Below are positions 25,578 to 34,107 of a stretch of 40,930 bases of DNA, one piece after another (the stretch's first letter is position 1; the number at the start of each line of letters is the position of its first letter). The notes beneath the pieces are model-generated. The model did no database searches, was not told the DNA's origin, and was given only the letters and a program-made list of their open reading frames with translations. The position numbers and the translations under genes are program-made. This DNA is from Asaia bogorensis. Lineage in GTDB: Bacteria; Pseudomonadota; Alphaproteobacteria; Acetobacterales; Acetobacteraceae. The stretch is from positions 1-40,930 of the forward strand of contig CAMBRC010000036.1 in NCBI GenBank assembly GCA_945869965.1. The letters run 5' to 3'.

Positions 25578-26435
25578 ATGAAGCTGGGCCGACTGGGTGT
25601 CTGGAATCCAAATGACCGGCTGTCGCCGCCCGAGCTTGCCCGGCTGCTGCACACGGCCGAGGATCTCGGCTATTGCGCGCTCTGGTATCCCGAGGCGGTC
25701 GGCTACGAGGCGCTGTCCAGTGCGGCGTTCATGCTCGCCAACTCGACCACGCTGAGCATCGGCAGTTCGATTGCCAGCACCTATGCCCGCGACGCCTTCA
25801 CCGCCCGGCGGGGGATGCTCGGCCTCAACGCGATGTACGGCGACCGCTTCATCCTCGGCCTTGGCGTCAGCCACGCCAGCATGGTCCAGGCGCGGGGCCA
25901 CGGCTATGACCGCCCGGTGCCGGCGATGAAGGCCTATCTGGACCAGCTGTATGAGGAAGAGCCGGGTGCAGAGGATTGGCCGGTGATGCTGGCCGCCCTC
26001 GGGCCGGTGATGATGAAGCTCGCCTTCGCCCGCAGCCAGGGGGCGCTGCCGGTCAACACCACACCGGAGCACACGCGGCTGTCCGCCGCGTCGATGCCTG
26101 CCGGCAAGCATCTGGCGGTGGCGCAGAAATTCCTCTTCACCACCGACGCCGATCACGCCCGTGCGATCGGCCGGGCCGAGCTGGCGTTGCACCTGGCGTT
26201 GCCGAACTACATCAGCCATTTCCAGCGCCTGGGCTTCACGCCCGCCGAGCTGGAAAATGGCGGTTCCGATCGCCTCGTTGACGCCCTGATCAGCTGGGGT
26301 ACGGTGGAGGACGTCAAGCGGAAGATCCGCGCCCATTTTGACGCCGGCGCCACCCATGTCTGCATTCGTCCGCTGCACGCCCCGGGCGATTTCGCCGCCC
26401 GCGATGCCATGCTCGCCACCATGGCCGATCTCTGA
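25578..26435 (+). CDS. LLM-class (luciferase-like) flavin-dependent oxidoreductase
   Basis: 285 residues of the bacterial-luciferase/F420 TIM-barrel type: LGRLGVWNPND at the start, EDLGYCALWYPEAVGYEAL, SSIASTYARDAFTARRGMLG and RFILGLGVSHASMVQ are characteristic of the probable F420-dependent subfamily. A GAGGGAA ribosome site precedes the ATG at 25578. Whether it uses FMN or F420 cannot be decided from sequence. It lies 60 bases after the SDR and just before the monooxygenase, within the same likely transcript. A role as flavin reductase partner or as an oxidoreductase on the same substrate is possible. Confidence 0.85.
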   Translation: MKLGRLGVWNPNDRLSPPELARLLHTAEDLGYCALWYPEAVGYEALSSAAFMLANSTTLSIGSSIASTYARDAFTARRGMLGLNAMYGDRFILGLGVSHASMVQARGHGYDRPVPAMKAYLDQLYEEEPGAEDWPVMLAALGPVMMKLAFARSQGALPVNTTPEHTRLSAASMPAGKHLAVAQKFLFTTDADHARAIGRAELALHLALPNYISHFQRLGFTPAELENGGSDRLVDALISWGTVEDVKRKIRAHFDAGATHVCIRPLHAPGDFAARDAMLATMADL

Positions 26436-26448
26436 AAGACCGACACAC

Positions 26449-28311
26449 ATGATGCCTGCCATTCGTATCGACGAGGCCACTGGCCAGAAGCTGTTCAACA
26501 CCCGGGCCGCCAAGGCCACCGAGAAGATCACCGGCAAGGGCTATTCCCCGGTCACCGATGTCGCGCTGAAGACCCTGCCGGATGCGCCGCTGGGGGCGAG
26601 CTATACCGCCGAGGAACGGGCGAAGTACCAGGCGTTTTCCGACGCCCGGCGCGGGGCAGCCGACTACATGCCGATGGAAGGCGAATTCGCCAAGTATCTC
26701 GCCGACGTCTACTCCGCGCCCCCGATCGAGCGGCCAGCACTGGATGATGAATGCGAGGTACTGGTGATCGGCGCCGGGTTTGCCGCGCTGTTGCTGTGGT
26801 ACAAGCTGCGCGCCGCCGGGTTCAGCGATGTCCGCATCTGTGAAAAGGGCGGCGATGTCGGGGGGACGTGGTACTGGAACCGCTATCCCGGCATTGCCTG
26901 TGATGTGGAATCCTACTCCTACCTGCCGTTGCTGGAGGAGATGGGATATTTCCCGAAGATGAAGTTCGCCTCGGGCTTCGAAATTCTCGAATACTGCCAG
27001 CTGATGGCGGAGAAGACCGGGCTGTACGACCGTTGCCTGTTCCATACCACGGTCGAGCAGACCACCTGGGACGAGGCCAGCGGGCGTTGGACGGTCACGA
27101 CCGATCGTGGCGACCGGATGCGGGCGCGGTTCGTGGTGTTGGCGAACGGCATCCTGACCACGCCGAAGCTTGCCCGGATCAAGGGCATGGAGACATTCGC
27201 GGGCGAGGCATTTCACACCTCGCGCTGGGACTACACGGTGGACCTGGCCGGCAAGCGGGTTGGCATCATCGGCACCGGGGCGACGGCGGTGCAGGTGGTG
27301 CCGGAAATCGCCAAGATCGTGAAGGAACTGTTCGTGTTTCAGCGCACGCCGTCGACCATCGACGTGCGTGACCAACGGGCCACCACGCCGGAGGAGATCG
27401 AGGCGTGGTCGCACGAGCCCGGTTGGGCCAAGGCACGGCGCGAGCGGCTGGCCACCATCTCGTCGGGCCGGACGGCGTTGCAGGGCAATGACGACTTCCT
27501 GTCCGGACGCGTGGCCGAGTTGCGGCCGCAGCGCCAGTATGAAAAGCCGCTGGCGCCGGAGGAGATGATCCAGGCGCAGCTGCGCAGCAATTTCCGGCTG
27601 ATGGAACAGATCCGGGCGCGGGTGGATGCCATTGTGAAGGACCCGAAGACGGCCGAGGCGCTGAAGCCTTACTATCCCTATGGCTGTAAGCGACCGACGT
27701 TTCATGACGAGTATTTGCCGAGCTTCAACTTGGGGCATGTGCATCTCGTTGATACCGCACCCGGGGGAGTGGCGGAGATCAACGCCCGGGGGGTGGTGCA
27801 TGACGGGGTCGAGTATCCGGTCGATGTGATGATCTATGCGACGGGGTTCCAGTGGATGGCGACCGGGACGTTCAACATGGTGACCGGTCGGGATGGGCGG
27901 ACGTTGCGCGACAAGTGGCGGGACGAGGGGGTGCGGACCTTCCTGGGGTTGCATAGCCAGGGGTTTCCCAACCTGTTCATCATGTCGGGGCCGCAGGGGG
28001 GCGGCGGGCAGTTCAACTTCACGCGCGGGATCGAGGGGCATACCGACTACGTCGTCTGGATGCTCACGGCCATGCGGGAGCGGGGGACAGCGGTGGTCGA
28101 TATCAAGAAGGCGGCCGAGGAGGCGTATGCGATACATTGCCGGGAGGCGGATATCCTGACGGCGCCGTTGCGGGATTGCTTGTCGTACTACAATGGCGAC
28201 GGCAATGCCGAGCCGGGGAGCCTGGCGTATTATGGCGGGCCGCGGGCGTGGCATGCGCGCCGCGTCGAGGGGCAGGCGTCGATGGAACCCTATGTGTTCG
28301 GAGGCGTGTGA
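26449..28311 (+). CDS. Baeyer-Villiger-type flavin monooxygenase
   Basis: 620 residues. After an N-terminal extension of about 100 residues comes the FAD Rossmann motif GAGFAA (108-113) and EKGGDVGGTWYWNRYPGIAC, typical of this class. The BVMO fingerprint FxGxxxHxxxW is present as FAGEAFHTSRWDY near residue 250, with Asp where Pro is usual, then a second Rossmann motif GTGATAVQ near 275. The length and extension resemble large-ketone BVMOs such as cyclododecanone or hydroxyacetophenone monooxygenases. The start is the ATG at 26449 (a second ATG follows directly). Its TGA overlaps the amidase ATG by one base. It inserts oxygen next to a carbonyl using NADPH; the substrate is unknown. The last 500 bases are markedly more G-rich than the rest. 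Confidence 0.88.
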   Translation: MMPAIRIDEATGQKLFNTRAAKATEKITGKGYSPVTDVALKTLPDAPLGASYTAEERAKYQAFSDARRGAADYMPMEGEFAKYLADVYSAPPIERPALDDECEVLVIGAGFAALLLWYKLRAAGFSDVRICEKGGDVGGTWYWNRYPGIACDVESYSYLPLLEEMGYFPKMKFASGFEILEYCQLMAEKTGLYDRCLFHTTVEQTTWDEASGRWTVTTDRGDRMRARFVVLANGILTTPKLARIKGMETFAGEAFHTSRWDYTVDLAGKRVGIIGTGATAVQVVPEIAKIVKELFVFQRTPSTIDVRDQRATTPEEIEAWSHEPGWAKARRERLATISSGRTALQGNDDFLSGRVAELRPQRQYEKPLAPEEMIQAQLRSNFRLMEQIRARVDAIVKDPKTAEALKPYYPYGCKRPTFHDEYLPSFNLGHVHLVDTAPGGVAEINARGVVHDGVEYPVDVMIYATGFQWMATGTFNMVTGRDGRTLRDKWRDEGVRTFLGLHSQGFPNLFIMSGPQGGGGQFNFTRGIEGHTDYVVWMLTAMRERGTAVVDIKKAAEEAYAIHCREADILTAPLRDCLSYYNGDGNAEPGSLAYYGGPRAWHARRVEGQASMEPYVFGGV

Positions 28312-29219
28312 TGGCGACGCATCGTTTCAGTCCCAGCCGGTACTACAACGTCATTGGCACCGCCGAGCCGTGTCTGGTTGTGGCGGATGGCGATACGGTC
28401 ATTGCCGATACGATCGATGCGTCCGGGTTGGACGCCAACGAGGTCCGGGTCTCGCCCGGGCCTAATCCGATGACCGGGCCGTTTTTCATCGAGGGGGCGG
28501 AGCCTGGGGATACGCTGGCGGTCAGGATCGACCGGCTGACGCCGAGCCGGGGGACGGGGTGGACGTATTCGCCGTTGGCTTTCACGGTGCTCGATCCCGC
28601 CGCGATCATGGAGCGGGGGGTCAATGAGCGGTCGGTTTGGCGGATCGATCGCAATGCCGGGACAGTTCAGTTGGCCGATCCGCCGGCGGCATTGGCGGGG
28701 TTTGTGCCGGCGCTGGAGCCGATGATCGGGTGTTTCGGGGTGGCGCCGGCGTTGGGGCAGGCGTTCTCGACGGCGACGAGCGCGCAGAATGGCGGGAACA
28801 TGGATTACCGGCTGTTTCGGCCGGGGACGACGGCTTGGTTTCCCGTGGCCGTGCCGGGGGCGCTGTTTTATCTCGGCGATGGTCATGCGTGCCAGGGGGA
28901 TGGGGAGATTGTCGGGACCGGGATCGAGACGTCGTTCGAAATGGAGGTCACGTTTCGGGTTCTGAAGCGGAAGATTGGCTGGCCGCGCGGGGAGACGGCG
29001 GAGGATATTTTTACCGTCGGCAATGCGCGGCCGCTGGACCAGGCGTTGCAGCATGCGACGACGGAGATGATGCGCTGGCTTGGCGAGGATTATGGGCTGG
29101 ATCCCAGGGCGGCGAGCCATGTGATGGGGCAGGTGGTGCGCTATGACGTGGGCAATGTGTTCAACCCGGCGTTTACGGTGGGGTGCCGGATTGCCAAGAA
29201 GTGGCTGGTGAAGCGGTAA
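28311..29219 (+). CDS. Acetamidase/formamidase family protein
   Basis: 302 residues matching the FmdA/AmdA fold: VSPGPNPMTGPFFIEGAEPG with downstream DTLAVRID, MIGCFGVAPA, GGNMDYRLFRPGTTAWFPV and LYLGD-like FYLGDGHACQGDGEIVG, then TSFEMEVTFRV. The family hydrolyses small amides to acid and ammonia. The ATG shares one base with the stop of the monooxygenase (TGATG), so translation is coupled. Codon use is strongly G-rich compared with genes before 27.7 kb. Together with the BVMO, LLM and SDR it suggests degradation of an amide- or nitrogen-containing cyclic compound, by inference. No terminator is obvious; a minus-strand small reading frame ends three bases beyond. Confidence 0.87.
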   Translation: MATHRFSPSRYYNVIGTAEPCLVVADGDTVIADTIDASGLDANEVRVSPGPNPMTGPFFIEGAEPGDTLAVRIDRLTPSRGTGWTYSPLAFTVLDPAAIMERGVNERSVWRIDRNAGTVQLADPPAALAGFVPALEPMIGCFGVAPALGQAFSTATSAQNGGNMDYRLFRPGTTAWFPVAVPGALFYLGDGHACQGDGEIVGTGIETSFEMEVTFRVLKRKIGWPRGETAEDIFTVGNARPLDQALQHATTEMMRWLGEDYGLDPRAASHVMGQVVRYDVGNVFNPAFTVGCRIAKKWLVKR

Positions 29220-29221
29220 GC

Positions 29222-29702
29222 CTATAGTTTCGATATCGGAACAATATCGGCATGGCTGGGCGGCTTCGCTGTAGGGCTTGAAAAACGGAATTTTTTGGGC
29301 TGGGGGGTCGCGGGATGCCGGGCGCGGCCGGGATACTGTTGTACGGATTTCGGGATGCTGGATGGCGGCCGGGTGTGATCGGGGCGCGCGCGTTCTGGTT
29401 GCGGCGGTGCCAAGAAAACCGGGCGATGCGGTGCGGACGCGGGGGGATGCCGAGGGCGCGGAGCGGCGGTTTGCCGGGGACTGTTTGGCGCGCGGATGGG
29501 GGGCGCTTTGGGGCATGGCGGGGAGAGTGCCGGATTGCCAGAGGCGGAGGAGGGCTTCGAGGCGTGCGAAGATGCGGGCGAAGATGGCGGCGATCAGGGC
29601 TTCCAGGGATTTGGACGTGATTCTCCGGCCAGCCCCCGGGGGGGCTGTGCAGCACAGGCTGGCGATCTCGGCGGCCAGCGTAGGAGTTGGTTGCAATGAC
29701 AT
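29222..29702 (-). pseudogene. Small Pro/Arg-rich reading frame of uncertain status, frame-disrupted
   Basis: On the minus strand an ATG at 29702 opens MSLQPTPTLAAEIASL, then an amphipathic helix-like stretch SLEALIAAIFARIFARLEAL and a Pro/Ala/Arg-rich region. Another frame of the same strand carries a tail ending PSHADIVPISKL with its stop at 29222. I have an impression of short proteins of this style (helical start, Pro/Arg-rich middle, ending like ..VTISKL) in Acetobacteraceae, so a single gene with a frameshift near 29410-29480 is plausible. No function is known to me. The 760-base gap 29220-29981 otherwise holds only repeats, so this is the one possible coding element in it. Confidence 0.3.
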
Positions 29703-29939
29703 CGGGTGGGATGTTAACTAACAGATATCGGAGAATCAAGGAACATTTTTGCCTCGGGGAATTTTTTGATGCCTGGGACGTGCGGCGGCGTGCGGGTCCT
29801 TCATTTCATCCGGGATGCCGGGAGGGGTTAAGGCAGCAAGAAAAAGCCCCCCTCCGGCTCCCCCCCGACCGCGGGGGGAGAGAAGAAAAAAGTAGATGAA
29901 GAAGGAGGAAGCGTGGATCCTTCGCTTCGCTCAGGACAA
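29703..29939. other. Non-coding stretch with a C/G hairpin and a BamHI-like tail
   Basis: No convincing gene. It contains a hairpin CTCCCCCC/GGGGGGAG (29855-29862 with 29870-29877, 7-base loop) next to a run of A residues (29837-29842), and then, at 29915-29940, TCCTTCGCTTCGCTCAGGA, a sequence that I recall as widely dispersed in bacterial genomes. These are likely small repeats or terminator debris between the amidase and the SHMT-like gene. Confidence 0.45.
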
Positions 29940-29980
29940 GGTTTTTTTGCTTCTTTTTGTTCACAAAAAGAAGAGTCTTT
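29940..29980 (-). repeat. AT-rich element, half copy C (3' half, inverted)
   Basis: A perfect 11-bp hairpin, CTTCTTTTTGT/ACAAAAAGAAG (29950-29960 with 29963-29973, 2-base centre), with a T-run on the left. Its reverse complement matches half copy D at 31361-31400 over the hairpin and the A-rich tail. It begins two bases beyond the SHMT-like stop on the minus strand, so for that gene it has the form of an intrinsic terminator (stem followed by an A/T-rich tract). It corresponds to the second hairpin and outer arm of the full elements at 6281 and 40291. Confidence 0.75.
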
Positions 29981-29981
29981 C

Positions 29982-31301
29982 CTACGCCCTTACGTAGTGC
30001 ATGCCGGTGAATTGTTGGCGCAGTGCCGCGGTGCGGGGGGCGATGGTTTCCGGCGCGTTGGACCGGAGGGCTTCGGCGATCAGGGTTGCCAGGGTGGGGG
30101 CGTCGGCGGGGGTGACGCCGCGGCGGACGAGTTCGGGGGTGCCGATGCGCAGGCCGTTGAGGTCGCCGGGGACGGGCGCGATCGGCAGGCCGATGCCGCA
30201 GGCCAAGAAGCCGGCTTTTCGGAGGGTTTTGGAGGCGGTTTGGCCTCCGCCGAAGGGGGCGGCTTCGATGGCGAACTGGTGCGAGGTGGTCATGCCGCGC
30301 TCGGCGGCGAAGATCTTGATGCCGCGGGAGTGGAGTTCTCGGGCGAGGGCCTGGGCGAGGTCGACCATGGCCTGGGCGTAGGGTTTTCCGTACTGGCGCC
30401 AGTCCAGCAGGGTGATCGCGAGGGCGGCTGATTTGGCGGCGTCGAAATTGGCGGTCATGCCGGGGTAGGCGATGCGGTCCAGGCGTTCGGCGATGGCGGC
30501 GTCGCGGGTGACGATGAGGCCGCCGGCGGGGCCGCCGAGGCTTTTGTAGGTGCTCATGGTCATCAGGTGGGCGCCCTGGTCGAGCGGATTTTCCCAGACG
30601 CCACCGGCGATGATGCCGCATTGGTGGGCGGCGTCGAACAGCAGGTGGGCGCCCACCTCGTCGGCAATCATGCGGATTTCGCGGACGGGGTGGGGGAAGA
30701 GGTTGAGGCTGCCGCCGATGGTGATGAGGCGGGGTTGGACGCCGCGGGCGAGGGCGCGCAGGGCGTCGATGTCGACGGTGTAGCCGTCGGCGTCGACCGG
30801 CGCGGGGTGGGTAATGAGGCCGTAGAGTCCGGCGCAGCCGGCTTCGTGATGGGTGACGTGGCCGCCCATGCTGGCGGGCGGGGCGATGATGCTGTCCCCC
30901 GGCCGGGTCAGGGCCATGAAGCCGTAGAGATTGGCCATCGCCCCGGAGGCGACGCGGATTTCGGCGTACGTGGCGGCGAAGATCTCGGCGGCCAGTTCGG
31001 CGGCGATGACCTCGATCTCCTCGATGGCTTCGAGGCCCATTTCGTATTTGTCGCCGGGGTAGCCGAGCGAGGGGCGGCTGCCGAGGCCGCGGCCGAGGGC
31101 GGCCTCGGCGGCGGGGTTCATGACGTTGGCGGCGGGGTTGAGGTTGAAACAGTCTTGGTCGTGGATTTCCAGGTTGCGCTGGATCAAGGCCTCGATGCGG
31201 GCGGCGACAGCCTCGGCGGGGGCGGCGGTTTTGGCGGCGAGGTCGAGGATGTGGGCCTCGCAGGCGGAGGGGACCCAGGGGCGGTGGGCTAGATTCGGCA
31301 T
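29982..31301 (-). CDS. Serine hydroxymethyltransferase-like PLP enzyme
   Basis: 439 residues from the ATG at 31301, which has AGGAG seven bases upstream. PLP Schiff-base Lys253 is in MSTYKSLGGPAGG, equivalent to the SHMT motif THKTLRGPRGG. Asp223 and His226 (LFDAAHQCG) match the cofactor-ring Asp/His, and YPGDKYEMGLEAIEEIE is the SHMT N-terminal glycine-rich loop variant (YPGxRYYxG). The divergence at TYKSLGG and near the N-terminus makes it unlike housekeeping GlyA; a 2-methylserine-type or other alpha-substituted-serine transferase, or a threonine-aldolase-like enzyme, are possible. It stands alone, flanked by inverted copies of an AT-rich half element (29940 and 31361). Sense strand is C-rich. 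Confidence 0.83.
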   Translation of the reverse strand: MPNLAHRPWVPSACEAHILDLAAKTAAPAEAVAARIEALIQRNLEIHDQDCFNLNPAANVMNPAAEAALGRGLGSRPSLGYPGDKYEMGLEAIEEIEVIAAELAAEIFAATYAEIRVASGAMANLYGFMALTRPGDSIIAPPASMGGHVTHHEAGCAGLYGLITHPAPVDADGYTVDIDALRALARGVQPRLITIGGSLNLFPHPVREIRMIADEVGAHLLFDAAHQCGIIAGGVWENPLDQGAHLMTMSTYKSLGGPAGGLIVTRDAAIAERLDRIAYPGMTANFDAAKSAALAITLLDWRQYGKPYAQAMVDLAQALARELHSRGIKIFAAERGMTTSHQFAIEAAPFGGGQTASKTLRKAGFLACGIGLPIAPVPGDLNGLRIGTPELVRRGVTPADAPTLATLIAEALRSNAPETIAPRTAALRQQFTGMHYVRA

Positions 31302-31360
31302 GGTTCGGCTCCTGGGGCGATGGGGGGGTGGTAGCCGCAAAGAGAGGAAGGGGGAAGGGA

Positions 31361-31400
31361 AGTCTTCTTTTTGTGAACAAAAAGAAGCAAAAAAAACTTT
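31361..31400 (+). repeat. AT-rich element, half copy D (3' half)
   Basis: Perfect 11-bp hairpin CTTCTTTTTGT/ACAAAAAGAAG (31364-31374 with 31377-31387) followed by CAAAAAAAACTTT, the outer arm of the full element. It is inverted relative to half copy C on the other side of the SHMT-like gene and lies 60 bases upstream of that gene's start. In the full copies this hairpin is followed by CAAAAACTTT, so D is the 3' half of the same unit with an enlarged A-run. Confidence 0.75.
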
Positions 31401-31449
31401 ATTCGTTAAGAGTGGGGGACGCGGTCGGACAGGTGGGGGGGTTGAAAGA

Positions 31450-31475
31450 GTCGGATGGCGCTGCGCTTATCCGAC
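31450..31475. repeat. REP-like hairpin (GTCGGAT...ATCCGAC)
   Basis: GTCGGAT (31450-31456) and ATCCGAC (31469-31475) pair around a GC-rich centre containing GGCGCTGCGCTT. The sequence resembles a GTCGGATAAGCGC-type palindrome I recall as scattered through many proteobacterial genomes. It lies between half copies D and E of the AT-rich element, in the 31302-31560 gap. Confidence 0.55.
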
Positions 31476-31508
31476 CTACGGCGATGGGGTATATGTATTT
31501 CTTATGAA

Positions 31509-31543
31509 TAAAAATTTTTTGGTTCTTTTTTTCAAAAAATAAC
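31509..31543 (+). repeat. AT-rich element, half copy E (5' half)
   Basis: AAAAATTTTTTGG followed by a hairpin GTTCTTTTTT/AAAAAATAAC (31522-31531 with 31534-31543) with one C-T mismatch. This equals the outer left arm plus first hairpin of the full copies at 6281 and 40291; the second hairpin is absent. It lies 18 bases beyond the stop of the RTX subtilase on the minus strand and could end its transcription. Confidence 0.65.
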
Positions 31544-31560
31544 TTCTGTCTTACTTATCA

Positions 31561-34104
31561 TTAAAGTGAAAAATCCGCCGGCGTCAGCAGGGTGGTGAAA
31601 TCGGCATTGGCCAGGACGATGCGCAATTCCGGGGCGACGCCGGGCAGGGTGTTGGCTTCCAGGATGGTGTCGGTGCCGTCGAAGGTGGCGCGGAGCTGGC
31701 CGATGGCGGTGAAGGCGGCGGCGGCGATGTAGCTGAAGGGGTCGTCGGCGGCGCCGGGGATGGCGTCGATGGCGCGGAGCGAGATCGCGTCACGTTCGGC
31801 TCCAGGGGCGGTTTCGGCGGCGGCGGCGGGATGGAAGTCGAGGATGCGGTCGGGGGTGGGGCCGAGCAGGTCTTCGGGTCCGAAGATGAAGATGTCGTTG
31901 CCGGCGGCGCCGGAGATTGTGTCGCCGCCGGGGCCGCCGGCGATGTGGTTGCGGCCGGCATTGCCGGTGAGGGTGTCGGCGAAGCGGCTGCCGGTGATGT
32001 GCTCGAAGCTGTGGACGAGGTCGCCGGTGGCGTGGCCGCCGTTGACGAATTGGGCGCCACCGGGGGCGAGTTGGCCGAGGGCGACGGTGACGGGGGCGGG
32101 GGAAGCGGCGTAGCTCAGGGCGTCCATGCCCGGCCCGCCGCGCATTGTGTCGGCGCCGTCGCCGCCTTCGATCCAGTCGTCGCCGGGGCCGCCGTCGATG
32201 TCGTCGTTGCCGGCCCGGCCGCGCAGGATGTCGATGCCGGGGCCGCCGAGGATCGTGTCTTGGCCGGTGCCGCCGTCGATGCTGTCGCGGCCGTCGCCGC
32301 CGTCGAGCGTGTCGTTGTTGGCTTCGCCGAAGAGTGTGTCGTTGCCGCGGCCGCCGCGCAGGTGGTTGGCGGCGCTGTTGCCGGTGAGGCGGTCATGGCC
32401 GTCGCCGCCGATGGCGTTTTCGATCTGGGTTTGCGGGGTGATGGCGAGGGGGTGGGTGTTGAGCTGGCTGGTGGCGCCGGGGCGCAGGTCGATGGTGCTG
32501 TTGGTGGTGAGGGTGGCGGCGTCGATGGTGTCATGGCCGGTCGGGTCGGCGATGGTTTGGGTGTGGGTGATGCCGGCGAGTTGGCCGAATTCTCTGGTGT
32601 ATGTGTAGCGGTCATCGGGGCTGGCGGCATCGCCGTAGACAGTGAGGGTGGCGGCGGTGAGGTGGCCGGTGCTGTTGTTGGCGAAGGTGTCGCGGATGGA
32701 GAGTTGCCAGGTGCCGGCGGCGTCTTCGCCGAGGAAGGCGTTGGAGACGAAGGTCCAGGGGCGGAAGGCCAGGGGGGGAGTGCCGTTTTGGGTGGGGCCG
32801 CCGCTGTGGAAGAACAGGGTGCTGGCGGTGCCGGCGGGCGAGGTCAGGATGATTTCCAGGTCCTGGGCCAGCATGCCGGAGATGTTCAGCGCCAGGGTGA
32901 TGTGTTCGGCGATCACGCCCTGGTCCACGGCGAGGGGGATGAGATGGAGGAAATCGGTGGTGTTGAGCACCAGGTCGCCGGTGAAGGCGGCGGTGCGGCT
33001 TTGTTCGTTGGCGGAGGTTTGTTGGGTGTCCCAGGTTTCGGCGAGGCGGATAGCGGCGTGGGCGTCGACGAGGCCGAAGCCGTAGTTTTGCGAGATATGG
33101 AAGCCGGCGCCGTTGAGGCGGGCGGCGGCGTTGATGAACCAGGGAGTTTTTTCGCGTTCGCTGGCGGGCTGGCCGATGGCGGTTCCGGTGTGGCGGGCGG
33201 AGAGGGCGAGGATGTCGCGGACGTCGCGCCAACCGAGGGCGGGGTTGGCTTCGAGCATCAGGGCGGCGATGCCGGCGACCATCGGGGCGGCGGCGGAGGT
33301 GCCGCCGAAGCGGGTGGCGTAGTCGAGCGGGACGGGCTCGCCGGTGGTGCCGTAATTGGCGCCTTCGATGCCGCTGCGGTCGGTGGTGGTGATGCCGGGG
33401 GTGCCGAAGCCGTCGCTGGAGGGGGCGCAGACGAGGATGTTGGCACCGGTTGAGCTGTATTCGGCGACCTGGCCTTCGGTGTTGGTGGCGGCGACGAGGA
33501 AGGTTTGGCGTTGGGTTTGGTAGTAGCTGAGATTGGCGTCGGTGGAGGTGGTGCGGTTGTTGCCGGCGGCGGTGACCATGATGGTGCCGAGGCCTTGGCG
33601 GCCGGTTTCGGCGGCGGCGGTGTAGTGCGGCGCGATGGGGCCCCAGGCGGCGGGGTCGATATAGGGGTCGAAGGCGATGGTGCCGCCGTAGCTCATGTTG
33701 ATAACGTCGAAGTGCCGGGCCTGGGCCATGGCGAGTTCGACCCAGGCGAGCACGACGGGGCCGGAGAAGATCACCGGCAGGGAGGTGATGCTGGCGCCGT
33801 GGGCGATGCCGGTGATGCCGAGGTTGTTGGCGCGGGCGGCGATGATGCCGGCGACCTGGGTGCCGTGGGCACTGCCGGTGAAGCTGTATTCCAGGCCTTC
33901 GGCTTCGAGGGTTGGGTCGTAGCCCGCCGCGAGGTCGGCGTGGGTTTTCTCGACCAGGCTGTCGTAGATGCCGATGCGGATGCCCCGCCCGGTGTAGTCG
34001 CGCCAGGCGGGGGTGATGTTGATGTTGACGGCGGGGTTGGGCAGGCCGGTGCCGTGCAGGTTCCACTGCCTTTCGAGCAGCGGGTCGGTTGGCAGCGCGG
34101 GCAT
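31561..34104 (-). CDS. Subtilase (S8) with P-domain and RTX calcium-binding repeats
   Basis: 847 residues. The catalytic triad is Asp48 (IGIYDSLVEK, with DSL in place of the usual DTG), His80 (GSAHGTQVAG) and Ser270 (GGTSAAAPMVAG); Asn182 (TAAGNN) fills the oxyanion hole. Residues about 370-490 form a proprotein-convertase P-domain (DLEIILTSPAGTAST, GTWQLSIRDTFANNSTG). From about 595 come at least eight RTX nonapeptides (GGRGNDTLF, GGDGRDSID, GGPGDDWIE), ending in a region with IFGPEDLL. No signal peptide is seen. RTX repeats at the C-terminus point to type I secretion with calcium-dependent folding outside the cell. It starts four bases after the dehydrogenase stop, so the two are co-transcribed. 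No type I exporter genes are in the window. Confidence 0.92.
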   Translation of the reverse strand: MPALPTDPLLERQWNLHGTGLPNPAVNINITPAWRDYTGRGIRIGIYDSLVEKTHADLAAGYDPTLEAEGLEYSFTGSAHGTQVAGIIAARANNLGITGIAHGASITSLPVIFSGPVVLAWVELAMAQARHFDVINMSYGGTIAFDPYIDPAAWGPIAPHYTAAAETGRQGLGTIMVTAAGNNRTTSTDANLSYYQTQRQTFLVAATNTEGQVAEYSSTGANILVCAPSSDGFGTPGITTTDRSGIEGANYGTTGEPVPLDYATRFGGTSAAAPMVAGIAALMLEANPALGWRDVRDILALSARHTGTAIGQPASEREKTPWFINAAARLNGAGFHISQNYGFGLVDAHAAIRLAETWDTQQTSANEQSRTAAFTGDLVLNTTDFLHLIPLAVDQGVIAEHITLALNISGMLAQDLEIILTSPAGTASTLFFHSGGPTQNGTPPLAFRPWTFVSNAFLGEDAAGTWQLSIRDTFANNSTGHLTAATLTVYGDAASPDDRYTYTREFGQLAGITHTQTIADPTGHDTIDAATLTTNSTIDLRPGATSQLNTHPLAITPQTQIENAIGGDGHDRLTGNSAANHLRGGRGNDTLFGEANNDTLDGGDGRDSIDGGTGQDTILGGPGIDILRGRAGNDDIDGGPGDDWIEGGDGADTMRGGPGMDALSYAASPAPVTVALGQLAPGGAQFVNGGHATGDLVHSFEHITGSRFADTLTGNAGRNHIAGGPGGDTISGAAGNDIFIFGPEDLLGPTPDRILDFHPAAAAETAPGAERDAISLRAIDAIPGAADDPFSYIAAAAFTAIGQLRATFDGTDTILEANTLPGVAPELRIVLANADFTTLLTPADFSL

Positions 34105-34107
34105 GGG

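Noticed and set aside
32126-32387. Repeated short DNA motifs resembling an array
   Set aside because: These are the codons of RTX nonapeptides (GGxGxDxxx) in the subtilase; spacing is 27 bases with no spacers as in CRISPR.
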